From NCBI GenBank assembly GCA_963995505.1, contig OZ023195.1, positions 5,724,109 to 5,788,108 on the forward strand: a stretch of DNA of 64,000 nt. Reading direction: 5' to 3'. The position numbers were made by a program, and so were the translations under genes. The notes under the pieces are model-generated. The model was not told the origin of the DNA, ran no database searches, and saw nothing but the letters and a program-made list of their open reading frames with translations. The DNA comes from Hypericum androsaemum (lineage: Eukaryota > Streptophyta > Magnoliopsida > Malpighiales > Hypericaceae). The first letter of the stretch is position 1, and each line of letters opens with the position of its first letter. Shown piece after piece: positions 24,996 to 37,259 of the stretch.

Positions 24996-27217
24996 TTACG
25001 GCCTCACCTGGACCCAGATAGAGTGACTAGGAATCCCCGCGTGAACAACGAACAGCATGTAGTACCCAGGAGGCGCCACGTTGGCGTCGGTGGGGCCCCA
25101 CACGGCCACCCTGTAGGCGAACTGGGACAGCTGGCCCACCCCGACAACCTGGAGCACGAGCATCCGCTGGTTCATGGCGTTGGAGTGCGTGGTGAACGAC
25201 GGCGCCACCAGGACTACCGCCACCGCCTCCTCCAGGGAGTACTCCGGCCGCAGCGGCGGAAGCACAAAGTTGACGGCGAACGTTGCGCCGTATGACACCG
25301 TGTTCTCCACCGTCAGGATGGACGGCTTCAGCGGGCCGTACTGCAGGTCCATGTAGTGCGGGTAGAACGCCTCCAAGCTCAGCTCCGTAGGGTACGGATA
25401 CCCTGCCACCATAATGTAGCAATATTAAAATCTATTTATTTATTCGAATCACATTAGATGAGAGATAGTTTATGAATGTACTTGAAGTATACTCTAAAAA
25501 TTCCTCAATCACCTCTCATATTCTATATACAAAATTTGGACAAAATTTGTGAAATTATGAAATTGAATAGAGAATTGAAGTACATTCTAAAACAATTATA
25601 GAACATACATACTTCAAGTAGGTAACAAGAGGTTAACGAATAAATAATTTTACGATGATTCGTATCTAACAAGTAACAATATTTTGACTATTAATCTGCC
25701 GATAAAATTAAGAAATAAGAAATTGAATCATATAATCCATACATTGATCTTCCAAAATTTTTTTGAAAAAGAAATGTTTATTCTAAAATTTTCCTAATCC
25801 ACCTATTTTGCGCTATTATTCTACCGCTAAAATCTGATGTGGATAAAACAATTGAATTTCTATTATTTTACCGCCAAAATGTAGGGATCGAGCTAGAATA
25901 GAGGAACGTACCGGAGAAGTTATAAATCTGATGTGGATTACTCCCGCCCACTAGGATGCTGCCATCTGGCATCAGCGCGGCGGTGGAGTGGTACATCCTG
26001 GGAATCCTAGTCGGGTTGAGCACCGCGAACCTCCGCTCCGGCGCCTCCTCCGGGAGGTAAACAACCGGGTTGAGTACCGGGTTCCGGCCGTTGTTCCACC
26101 CGGCGGTTCCGTTCTCGGCGCCGTTGATGAGGAGCACGTCGCCGGTGGGGAGAAGGATCATGTCGTTCATGACCCGGGGGATGGGCATCGTTTCCATGAC
26201 CCACTCAGGATCCGGGTCTCCGACCCTGATCCGCCCGCACGTCCTCGACGCCTCCACGAAGAGCTTCTGGTACGTCGCCTTGAGGTAGGCTCCGGCAGGG
26301 GCGCCGCCGCAGACCATGACCTCGGGCTCCGGCGTCGGGAGCCGGAGGGGTAGCAGGACGGAGGAGCCGGTGGAGGGGTAGTTCCGGCGGTCGCCGCCGG
26401 GCATCTCCGGGAACTCCTTAACCACCCGGTGGTTGGTGTAGTCGAGGGAGATGGACCGGTTGTTGGCGAAGACGAAGAGGGTTCCGTCCGGCAAGAGGTG
26501 CAAGAACGGGTAGAGGTTGTTCTCCTCGTGTGGGTCCCGCGTCTTGACCAAGAAAGGGAGGGTGAAATTGTCCCACGCGCCGGTGTCCTTGGGGAAGAAC
26601 TCGTAGGTGAAGGCGCGGCGGCCTCCGAGGATGATGACGCGGCCGTCGGGGAGGAGCTGGTCGGAGGAGTACCACCGGCGCGTGGAGAGGCGAGGGGAGG
26701 GGAGCTCGAACCAGTCGCAGGGGGCGGGGCTGCCGCAGAACGGGGTGAAGGTTCGGATGAGGCGGTCACCGAGGCGGTCGCCGCCAGTCTGGAGGAGGGA
26801 GCCGTCGGGGCGGAGGGAGCCGGAGGAGCAGAAGGTGTTGGTGAGGACGGTGAGGGGGCGGAACGTGTTGGAGGGGACGTCGTAGAGGAGGGAGTGGGCG
26901 CTGCAGTCGCGGGGGCGGACGGCGACGTCGTTGAGGCGGCAGGGGGAGGTGGCCGGGAGGGAGAGGTTGGAGGGGCCGAAGTCGGTGCGGTCGAACATGA
27001 TCACGGTGTTGTCCGGGAGCAGCTGCATGTGCATGGCCGAGATCCCTAGGGTTTCTTGGAGGAGGGCCCACCTTCCTCCCGTTATGGACACGTAGTAGGA
27101 GCTCATCCCCTCGGCTGGGGATGGATACTGGAGGAGGATGAGGAAGAAGATGAGCATCGTTGTTATGGTCCACGGCGTCGTCTTGGCGGTGAAAGATTGC
27201 CCATTCTTGAACCTCAT
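24996..27217 (-). CDS. Glyoxal/galactose oxidase family protein (GLOX)
   Basis: Two exons, 27217-25912 and 25402-24996, 570 aa; the junction gives ...IYNFSGYPYPTEL. The N-terminus has a hydrophobic stretch (MLIFFLILLQY, about residues 21-31) ending near AEG, a secretion signal. The glyoxal oxidase N-terminal kelch-type propeller follows, with repeated PDG...GG turns, and then the C-terminal DUF1929-type domain. Copper and radical residues of the family can be placed: Cys in TFCSSGSLRPDG, Tyr in RRWYSSDQLLPDG, Tyr-His in PRMYHSTAALMPDG, and His in FVVHAGIPS. A working copper radical oxidase in the cell wall making hydrogen peroxide is likely; the substrate (aldehyde or sugar alcohol) is not shown by the sequence. 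Exon 1 is very GC-rich. Confidence 0.9.
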
Positions 27218-28006
27218 TTTCGGTGGGCTTGTTTTAAGCTAGTTTCTTGGGTCACAAGGTTTCTGGTTGGGCTCGTGTATAGGAGGAGGAAGGGTTGGAG
27301 AAAGATGGAACGGTTTTCATATGTACGTAGCTGCTGGCTTTGGTCTGATTGATTTTGGTATTACGATCTTGATTCTTGTATAAAGAAATATATATTGATT
27401 TAATTTAGTTGGATTTATAATGAAGTGACTGTTCGTTCCAAATAGATCCAATTAATCCAAATTCAGATTAAATTACAAAAAGTAGGAAACTTTTTCCCTA
27501 TGATATAACATAACAAGGCATCTTCCTATTCGTACACTTTGGGCTTCTTTGTTTAATCACGAGTTGGCGTGGGCTACCTCAGAAAGTTCATGTGGGCCCA
27601 AGCCCACTATTAGAGCCATCCAAGCCCGCAACTCTCCACTCCATCTCCTTCCCCTGCACACTCTCTCCTCCCCCAACCGCTAGCTAACCCAAGCAAAAGC
27701 AAACCAACGGGAGGGAGAGAGAGAGTGAGAGAGGTTTAGATCTCCCCACGTGTCGGTCCGGACTGCTCCCCTGCCCCTCCGATCAGGTACTTCGCCACTT
27801 CGTTTCACCACAGGACTGATTAATTTGCTCTTTTTTTTAGCTGTCATCCTGTCGTCGGTTAATTGCTGATCAGACTGTTCAATAACTGCCATTTTGCCGA
27901 TTTTGGTAATTTAGGGTTTAATAAATTGATTTTTTTTTTGTTTTGTTGGAATCGATGTTTTAGGGGGGAGTGTAGGTATTTCCTTGGATTCGCTTAGGCC
28001 GGGGAA
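27218..28006. promoter_or_regulatory. Shared upstream region of GLOX (-) and TRIPP-like (+) genes
   Basis: The two genes are head to head with 789 bp between start codons. On the right are GA-rich leader sequence and a CACGTG G-box at 27747-27752. An unspliced leader is likely for the right gene: GATCAG|GTACTT (about 27786) and an acceptor before the ATG would form a 5' UTR intron. No transposon is seen. Confidence 0.5.
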
Positions 28007-31000
28007 ATGAATTTCTTGATGCGCTCGAATACCCAGCATGTGGCGCCGGAGAGCATTCCAGCTATCCACGAGCCCCCCGTGGACCCCCGTAGCTTGTTGA
28101 AACCGCCCGTTAGTTCCACTCTGGAGGGCCTCATATCTCAAGATCCGTTCCCGTTCTCCGAGTCATCTGAAGATCTGTATGGTCATTCCGAGGGAAACAT
28201 TGGCGACAATGTGGCTGGGACGAGTGAAAAAAGTGACAGCCAAATCGCGGTGGACAGCCACTCTGATGTGTCGGAGGAGGAAGGGTGGATTGTTATCCCA
28301 GATGGTATTTGCTATTCACTTTTGGTGCTTCTAGTCGTATAATTTTGTATTTGATTAGGGGCTTTGGATCATTTGTCGGCTGTTGGCCTTATGGGGTGCA
28401 TTGCCTGTTCAATCATCTTTTGGTGTTGATTGATATCTCTTTGACTAGGAAACCTCCCTAATGATTGGAGCAGTGCTTCCGATATACATGCATTGCGTTC
28501 CTTAGATCGAGAGTTTGTTTTCCCCGGTATGTCCCTGCACTCTGGATGTAATCTTTTCAGGGGTTCTGTGTTCCTTCCATGATTCGTAACCCTTATCTCT
28601 TTTCAGGTGAACAAGTTCATATACTAGCATGCCTGGCAGCACACAAGCCAGATAAAGAAATAATCACTCCTTTTACAGTTGCTGCGGTGATGTCAAAAAA
28701 TGGCATCGGACAGAAGTCAGATAAACAAAATGGAATTACTGAAAATGGAACGAATTTATACTCTGCAGAACGGGAAGTAAGTTCTGACAGCAAGGTTGTC
28801 AGTAGAAGTAGCGGTGACAAATCAGACATCGATGGTGACCAAGAACAGTATATTTTTGCTAGTGAATCCATCCTCAAAATGGAAAATCACAAAAGACAAA
28901 CCGAAACGCTGCTGCAAAGATTTAAGAACTCCCACTTCTTTGTTAGAATTACAGAGTCAGGCGAACCTCTTTGGTCAAAAAGGTCCATCCAAGGGGATCG
29001 TGGCGTTTCTATGGATGAAACTGAAAAGGAATCGAAAAAAATCCCAATCTTTAATGCTTTGATTGATAAAGGAAATATGGATGTGAATGTTTCTGGTGGA
29101 GCTGCAAGGAATTCTGTCAACTGTTGTTCTCTCCCAAATGGAGATATATTGGTATGCCTCCTAGAACTAGCTCAACACAGTCCATTCTTGTAAATTGTGG
29201 TGGCTGCCTCATGTGCCAAGTTATAATTGACGCTGATCTTATTTTATTATTTATTTTTTTGGCGGAAACCCTGATCTTATGTTTGAAGTTTATGCATGCT
29301 AGATTGCTCTGAGCTCATGATTGTAGGTTTATTTTCTTGCCTGAGATAAGCTATTCAGATTATTAAATTGAGATATTCTTCAGCTTTAAAGTTTATCAGG
29401 CCACTGATTCTCATTTTGTTTATTTCTCTGGAAGGATGCAGGTAATTTTACAAGTGAATGTTGGTGTTGACTCTTTGAGAGATCCTACCATTGAGATACT
29501 TCAGTTTGAGAAACACGGGCAGGGAAATTTATTGTCCGAGAACAATGATAAATTGGATAATCCTGATTATGATCCATGTGGAGAACTGTTAAGATGGTTG
29601 CTTCCTTTGGATAATACTCTTCTTCCACCATCTCGTTCTTTGTCGCCTCCCCACGTAAGTTCCAGTTCAGGAATTCTTGGTGCATCACAACGGCCTACTT
29701 CTTCCGGTTCTCAGCTCCTTTCTCATTTTAGGAGTTATTCTATGTCTTCACTACCTCAAAGTACCCCTATACCTTCACAATCTCTAAAGACGCAAAGTTC
29801 GAAGCCCAACTTTGACCTTGAAGACTGGGATCAATACTCATCTCAAAAATCATTAAGAAACCAGAAATCTGGAGCTGAAAGGCTTTTGTCCTTTCGAGGA
29901 GTGGCATTGGAACACGAGAGATTTTCTGTTCGTTGTGGGTTAAACGGCATCCATATACCGGGAAGAAGGTGGAGGAGGAAAATCCAGATTATTCAGCCTG
30001 TGGCAATCCATTCTTTTGCTGCTAACTGCAACACAGATGACCTTCTTTGTGTTCAGATACAGGTCTGTACCATGCCCTTTCTATTGCACCATGTTGTGGC
30101 TTTTTGGTCTTCTTTGCTTTAAAACTGATGTCTAGATTAAATGCCACATTGAATTAATTTGTCAATGTCTTGTGCAGAACATTTCTCCAGAGAATGCACG
30201 AGACGTTGTGGTCTATATAGATGCTATCACAATTGTCTATGGGGAGGCGTCACAGGGTGGACCACCATCGTCATTACCAATTGCGTGTGTTGAAGCAGGG
30301 GATGAACACTCTCTACCAAATCTAGCCCTCAGGTTGGCTGTGGCCCATTTTTGTTGAAATGCTCATATCCTTTTTTCCAAACTATGTTTTGCCTTGCTCA
30401 TCTTTTCCTCCAAAATGGTGTTTTCTGGTTCCCGTGTGTTTTACTGGTAAGATAAATGAGAGAATATTCTTTGTGTAATATGAACAAGGTATTTAGTTTC
30501 TTCTCATGCTTATCAAAGGTGGACATATGGGAATTTGGGGCTTATCCATTGGACGTGTTTTACCTTTTCAATTTTATGTTTCGGCTTACTAGCATGCTTA
30601 CTGAGATTTTTCCCATGCAGGAGAGACGAAGAGCATTCTTTTATCCTCAAGCCCGTGTCTCGTATCTGGCAGAATGCAAAGGTTCATCGAGACAAGTTTT
30701 CTCCATCTTCTAGCTCGCATTTTCCACCACATTCTATTGTAGGGAAGAATGGTAATTCAAATACAGATAAATACTCAATCATGGTATCGTGTCGATCTAA
30801 TTACACTGGTGAGCATTGGAACTTGGTACACTACCATCCAAATGGAATTGTCACTACCTTGTTCATTCATATTGTTTTTGTTTTTCAGAATCAAAGCTAT
30901 TCTTCAAGCAACCAACTAGTTGGCGACCGCGTTGCTCTAGAGACCTTATGATCTCGGTTGCCTCTGATATGGCGGGAGACTCCTCTGGACCCGATGGAAG

Positions 31001-32201
31001 AGTTTCTCAACTGCCAGTTCAGGTCTGTGTTGTGCTGTTTGTTCATTAACTTGCCGTCTTACAGGGTTTTTCCTATTCTTGTTATTAAAGAATTTTTAAT
31101 AATAGGCGCTTTTTTTTCCTATTCTTCTTTCCAGGTTCTAACTCTTCAGGCGTCAAATTTGACATCAGAAGATCTTACAATGACTGTCCTTGCCCCTGCC
31201 TCATTTACTCCCCCTCCATCAATGGGCTCCTTGAGCTCTTCGCCAACCACTCCTATGAGCCCATTTATTGCCTTGTCCGAGTCTGCTGATAGAACAGCAA
31301 AGCAGAGACCTATTACTGTGCCTCGGACAGGGGATAATCCAAAACAAGATGGTGACGCTGGGGCTAGGCCTCTTTCTGCCAATGAGCAGGTTTCTTCTGT
31401 AGCTAATGTCATTCCAAAATCTGGTCTGGGTTGTACACATCTCTGCCTCCAGAGTCGAGTTCCTTTAGGGTAACCGCTTGTTGCTCAGGTTCCCTTTCCC
31501 TTTATTCCAATTATCCAGATGTTTAAGCCATGTTGTTTTATTGTGTCAGATGTGTCCCAGCTCAATCCACGGCTACAATTAAGCTGGAGCTACTTCCCCT
31601 GACTGACGGGATAATCACACTGGACACATTACAGATCGATGTTAAGGAGAAAGGTAGGGCATGCATGTATCTTTCATCTCATTCCTCTGTTAACCCTTTA
31701 TTTGATGTACTACAATACCACGAAAAATGAGGGTGCCTTATGGATCCTTGTCGCGTTTCTTTCTGTTCGGGATTGGTGGGGGCTATTCATAGGTCAGCTG
31801 CGAGGAACCTAAGTACGATTAATCTAAACGTATGAACCACATAGAGAATCTCAAAGGAAATACTCCTAATGAGAACTATTATTATAATTCAACAAAATCT
31901 AATAAGCTCAACTGCTAGATTGTCGATGTTCTTAGAGCTCGCTCTTAAATTTTCTGTGTGTTATGGGGTGACCACTGGGTGATACAAGGTAGATTGACTT
32001 GCCGAGTTTAAAGATCTCTCTACTTCTTGCTCCTCTCCCGATCTTGCATGGCACATGTATGGCTCACTCATTGAGCTTAAAAGCTTTAGCGACAATGTTG
32101 TCTTCTGATGTTTCAAATGTAATCTCACAGGTCTTACGTACATACCCGAGCACTCGATGCAGATAAATGCAACTTCCAGTGTTTCCACAGGGATCATATG
32201 A
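28007..32201 (+). CDS. TRIPP-like plant TRAPPII complex subunit
   Basis: Ten exons rebuilt with GT-AG junctions: 28007-28304, 28449-28526, 28607-29151, 29442-30062, 30178-30332, 30621-30808, 30889-31022, 31135-31469, 31550-31653 and 32131-32201; total 842 aa. The protein starts MNFLMRSNTQHVAPESIP, has the block SEEEGWIVIPDG and VFPGEQVHILACL, a serine-rich linker, and a conserved C-terminal half (SFRGVALEHERFSVRCGL, LRRDEEHSFILKP, VPAQSTATIKLELLPL). No enzyme motif is visible; the C-terminal half looks beta-rich. From memory it matches Arabidopsis At3g17900 (TRIPP), a plant-specific component of the TRAPPII tethering complex in the trans-Golgi network. The family call is moderate, the gene model strong. 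Confidence 0.75.
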
Positions 32202-35200
32202 AACGGGCATCTGCTGCATTTACTTGGTTATTCTGATTAATTCCTAACCAGGGGGAGAAAAAACTGAAAGATGTGTGGTTGGAGATGCACCCAGATACGC
32301 TCTGCACATCGATCACAGCATTTGCATTCCTCGCGCCGCGTATTGTACTGTACAATATGATTTGGAAGAGCAGAGTTAATTTCGTACCCTGTACAGGGGA
32401 AGGTTTATACACTATACTGTAGATGAAACCAGTTCTTGACCTATACTTTTGATGCCCTTGAAAGAGCGTAGACGGTGGTATTTCTTGCTACTGTTTGAAG
32501 ATGTACAAAGAGCACCCAGATTTTCCAGGAAGTTGGTTGATTTTTCGATCAAATTTGTTTCGCGCTTTTATTTTCCTTTGAATTATTTACTTTCCCCTCG
32601 TTGATGCCAAGACATCGATCCACTATAATTTACATAACCATACCGTGGTATCTCGGGGAGGCATTTGACTTCCATTCTCAACGTTCGTGAACTTACTTGA
32701 CAATGAATTTCAGTAGCTCAAAACTGCTATAATTATGGTCGTCGTTAACCCAGAGCTTCGATATCTGGCTTTCTCCGTTATCATGTTACCAACTTCATTG
32801 ACCTTCCGGTATTGGATAGACATTAACTCCCATATTTTGTTTTTGGTGAACAGTCGTCCAAGCCTCATCACTATGACCTTTTCTCCCGGAGTTGGAACTA
32901 TTTTTGGAAGTTATTTAGAGTGAGTTGTCTTGCGTCCAGTTAAGCACGACCATGATTCCGGAATCGCTAGTTACAAAATTTCGAAAAAGCAGGACCATAT
33001 TGGAACCTTTTATATTTTTTTGGACAAAAAATAAATTACGTATCCTTAGTTTCAAAGAAATCAAAGTTCACGTATTTTTCTTGCCTTTGTGGAGAGATTA
33101 TTTATCGAGAGCTATTATTAAGAGAGAATTGATAATTATTGGTATAATTTTTGAAAAATTGAAGGGATTGATTACGGTTCAAAATTTCTAGTTATGGTTT
33201 CAAAAAAATACAAATCGTAAACCAAAAAAATTTTTAGAAGTTACCGGGACAAATTTTGGAACCTTGATCATGGTTTTGAATCCGGTTACCAAAATATTCG
33301 GTTTCGGTTCAAATATGGTCTAACGCCCCGTGATTCGATTGACTGTCTCCACTGACCAACACAAGCCTTTTTCAGTGTGTTTTGTCCTCACTCACGCATC
33401 CTGAAAACTTTTCATGCGATCACCCATCCTGAGACATACTCCATGTCAAGCGCGTTTAACTTTGGAGTTCTCTCAAGATGTGTGTTGGAAAAAAAGATGT
33501 ATCTTGTTAATATGAATAGTTAGTACCAATCAAATTACTTAAATCTTTTCAAAACAGATCATTAACAGAGTATCACACATCTTCATCCTACGCCCAGTGG
33601 TAAAAATAAAAGACATGGGAAAGGTTTCCGGGAATGCGCTGCTTCAGCATTCAATCATCCAGATCGAGAATACGTTCCGGAGTAAAAAATGAAGTTAATT
33701 TCCCTGGTTTGGAGTCGCAATCACAGGTGATGTTGACTAATATCTAGCGCGCAGGCGTAGCTGGTACTAGCGCATGTGTCATGCGTGGGCGCTATGTTGC
33801 ATCTCCTTTGTCGCCACCACGGGTATTTTATTTTCCTCGAAGACTTTGTAAAACGTCGTTGTCTATTTATATATGAAATTTGCATCCTTCTAAGGAACTA
33901 TAAGACAAGGGTGCGTCGTAGTAGGATAGTAACGAATCATGCCTCGTTTATTTAGAGTCGTTGGGTCAATTTTTACTCTTATAAAAATGACAAAATTTTG
34001 TTTGGAAGGAGAATAAAATCCAATATTTTCTAGAGATTTTGATGAATCTACCTAAATTTTCTTTATAAAAAAACCCAGAAGGGTGCGAGATAGAGCTCTG
34101 CCACATTCATGTTGGTTGGGACTTCGAGTAAAAGATTATACCCAACTCAATCTTCAATTAGTATAATAAGTGTCAGATATTATGTTGTATAAAAAAATTA
34201 CAAAACAGTACTTTCCTATAATTAGAGAGAGCGACCGCAATACTGATACCCGTATTTGTTTTTTTTCCTCCTTTATCTGTCTTAACATATTTCTTGATTC
34301 AGTACTCAACATATGTATTTGGATGATTTTTAAATGGGGTTTGTCTAATATATTCGTTCCTTTTTTAGTATTTAATTAATAAAAGTTTGTAAGATAATTT
34401 ATCCTCATTTATTTAAAAAGAAAACTACTTTCCCATGTTCCAACCTGGAACCTTAATTTTCCTCAAAAAAAAAACCTGGAACCTTATTAAAACAATCCGA
34501 ATAAGGCAGTTCCTGATTAAATTTGTCTCCATGCGGATGTCCGAAGAATATTTTCCAGATATAGGACGCATTCGTAACTGCTCCCCATTGGGAGCCACAA
34601 TTTCCAATGCCCAATAGAAGAAGTTGCCACATATTAAATAGGAAGTTTGGGTAGTAATGTAAGACGTAGTTTTGCGACACAATTATATATATATATATAT
34701 AATCAGTTACGTCTCCGATTCCAAAGAAACTTGGCCACGTGAAAGAGGAGGATTACACCCTTTTAGTAATTATTAGTACATTGGAGTAATACATAAAATC
34801 ATTGAATTGAATATCAGATCATATAAAATCAAGCAAAGTACCCCATAATTGATGACCTATCATTCTACTTTCAAGATAGATGGCTTTCATTTAAAACTGA
34901 CTTAAATTTGCAGATAAATTTTTTTCAACAATTATTTAAAAATGACGGGTTTCAAAAAAATCAACAGGACCACAACTCATTCACATCAATCAGTTTAAAA
35001 TTTGTTAAGATAACAATTTTTTTTTCAACAATTATCTAATAACTTGAATTCTTTCTTTCTTCTTATTCTTCTTCAAAAAAAAGAATTCTACTTTGCTATT
35101 TTTTTTTGAGCGGCGAGATCAAATCGGACTGGCGAATTCCCGCCGGGGCCCACTCTTAAACCAGACACTTCACCGTCAGGCGTGGGCCCCGCCAATCTCC

Positions 35201-35240
35201 AACCTTTTTCTTAAATACCCAATTACCGATAATATTCTTC
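32202..35240. other. Intergenic, AT-rich
   Basis: Begins with the TRIPP-like 3' UTR. At about 32940-33310 there are repeated (C)GGAA(C/T)C-type motifs of the kind seen in worn hAT ends, but no paired termini. A (TA)n microsatellite lies at 34684-34701. No gene is supported. Confidence 0.35.
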
Positions 35241-35439
35241 CTGCTGCCCGGAACTCGCCTCCAGGGAGCGCGAAAAGCCAAACCCTACCCGCGGGCAGCT
35301 GGGATATCTGGGTTCAAATTCAGTGGGGACATGGGTAATCCCCACTGAAAGGGACATAGGTAATATTGGAAATACAATAATTAAAATAATTAAAAAAATA
35401 TCAGTAAAATAATACAATTTATGGGAATACAAGTATGGG

Positions 35440-35745
35440 AATATTGGTTTCCATTTTATCGGATATTGGTTTTCATCTTTTATACTATTGGTTTCATTCT
35501 AATATGATATTGGTTTCATTCTACTATGTTATTGGTTTCCATCTTCTGACATTGGTTTCATTCTACTATGATATTGGTTTCATTCCACCGTGATATAGGT
35601 TTCATTCTACTATGATATTGGTTTCCATCTTCTATGTTATTGGTTTCGTTCTACTATGATATTGGTTTCATTCTGCTATGATATTGGTTTCCATCTTCTC
35701 GGATATTGGTTTCATTCCACCGTGATATTGGTTTTCATTCCACGT
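35440..35745. repeat. Minisatellite, about 22-bp unit
   Basis: About 13 to 14 tandem variants of TATTGGTTTCATTCTACTATGA, differing at a few positions (CATCTTCT, CCACCGTG variants). The unit order suggests higher-order mixing of two or three subtypes. Confidence 0.9.
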
Positions 35746-35864
35746 CTCACGTGGCAATTAAAGTAAGTCAAAATAATAATAAAAATCAAAGAATAAAATT
35801 CAATTAATCAAATTAAACGCGACAAAATCAAAACCAAGAAACACAGCGACCGGGGGGTGGCGGG

Positions 35865-36115
35865 ATCGGGGGGGGGGGGGGGGGGGAATCGGAGGCGAAT
35901 CAGGGGGGCGACCGGGAGGGTGGCGGGATCGGGAGATCGGGGGGGAGGCGATCGGGGGGAGGGGGGGGGGGGAATCGGGAGGGAGGCGATCGGAGGGGGG
36001 GGGGGAATCGGAGGCGGATCGGGGGCAGATCGGAGGGGGGGGGGGAATCGGAGGCGGATGGGAGGGGGGGGGAATCGAAGGCGGATCGGAGGGGGGGGGG
36101 GAGGCGATCGGAGAA
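35865..36115 (+). repeat. G-run minisatellite
   Basis: Tandem units of a G-run (7 to 16 G) followed by AATCGGAGGCGGATC-like sequence, seven or so times. At least eight runs of four or more G lie on the plus strand within 250 bp, so G-quadruplex formation is likely. Run lengths may be unreliable in the assembly. Confidence 0.85.
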
Positions 36116-36710
36116 GGAGGATGACGGTGAGGCGGGGGCAAAGTCTGGTTGAGCGACTGTGAGGCGAGTTAACGGGGAGGCGAGCGAAGTCCGACGAAGC
36201 GAGGACGACGGGGAGCAACGGCGACCCGAGGCGGGCGAAGTCCGGTTGAGCGACGGTGCTGCGAGTTGACGGGGAGGCGAGCGACGGTGCTGCGAGATGA
36301 CGGGGAGGCGAGCGACGGAGCGGCGAAGCAAGGAGGCGAGCGACAGGAGCGGCAGTTGCGAAGGACGACGGGACGGAGGCAAAGGGATGAAGACGACGAC
36401 GAGGAGGTGGGAGGTGTGTGGTGAAGGGTCACTGGGCGATAGGGAGAAAGGTTTGGGGAGGAGGCGGCGGGATTGTGAAACAATAAAGATGAGGGACTAA
36501 AAGCCCTAGAAATCTCTAGCATTTGTTAGGAGGAGGTATTTCATTTGTTAGTATGTTTGGGTAAAAACTCGAAAATACCCTCAACAGATTTTGGCCGTCA
36601 GATCTATAAAAAAAGAATTTGATCAAATCTAAGGGTCCATATTTAGTCCATACCATGGGGATGGCTTTTATGTAGTCCCCTTGAATCCAAATCCGGGATA
36701 TCTCTGCCCA

Positions 36711-37250
36711 GATTCTCTGGGCAGCATTCTCGTTTTTTTTAAACTCTTAAATGATGCCGTTATGGTCTTAATTTACTCCGAGGGAATAAATGACCAAATA
36801 ATGTGCCGAAAACTAGGATAGGGTCGATGCACCTTAATATTATTATTTAGCACCTCCGTTTTTGCTGGATCGACACGTGGATAGCCGACCTTAAAAATAA
36901 ATTAACCTAATGTATGACATGTGATTTTAAGATTGATTATGTTGGATTTTGAATTTAAGTGTTTAAAATTGTATATGATGCTCAATTGCAGTATAATCAA
37001 TAAAAGGGACTTATATCTTCAAAAAATAAAGTGCATGTAGATTGGTTTATCACCAAATATTTTTGTTGATATATTTTTATTTGAGACTTTTGCCCTCTCA
37101 TTAAATTACTTATTAAATTACTAACCTTTTCATACCAAAAATAGAGCCAAATATCCCCTAAAAAATAGGAAACATAATAATAAAATAAAGAAAAAGAGAA
37201 AAAAAACACATGAGCCGCAGAACTGGTCAGCTTTGTAAGAGGAGGAGTGT
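36711..37250. other. Intergenic, AT-rich
   Basis: Short spacer between two transposons; no gene or repeat structure seen. Confidence 0.4.
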
Positions 37251-37259
37251 TTGTCCTTT

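Larger units (their letters stand above)
35293..36710. mobile_element. Inverted-repeat element with minisatellite and G-rich tract
   Basis: The left end GGGCAGCTGGGATATCTGGG and the right end, read inverted as TGGGCAGAGATATCCCGGAT, continue as imperfect inverted repeats of about 80 bp (shared ATTCA, GGGGAC, ATCCCCA, GGAC blocks). The interior is almost all repeats (listed separately) and has no transposase. The superfamily is unclear: MULE-like terminal repeat length fits, but I found no target duplication. Proline-rich frames inside are products of the repeats. Confidence 0.5.

Noticed and set aside
24711..25295. Plus-strand frame of 194 codons
   Set aside because: Antisense of the oxidase's last exon; His/Arg-rich composition is typical of a GC-rich shadow.
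26167..27049. Long frames in both directions over the oxidase exon 1
   Set aside because: Composition-driven shadows; only the minus-strand 449-codon frame has family motifs.
32940..33310. Possible hAT relic with GGAACC-type motifs
   Set aside because: No paired ends or target duplication could be found.
35800..36522. Proline-rich frames resembling extensins
   Set aside because: Direct translations of the G-run repeats and GC-rich filler in an inverted-repeat element; no signal peptide or regular SPPP motif.
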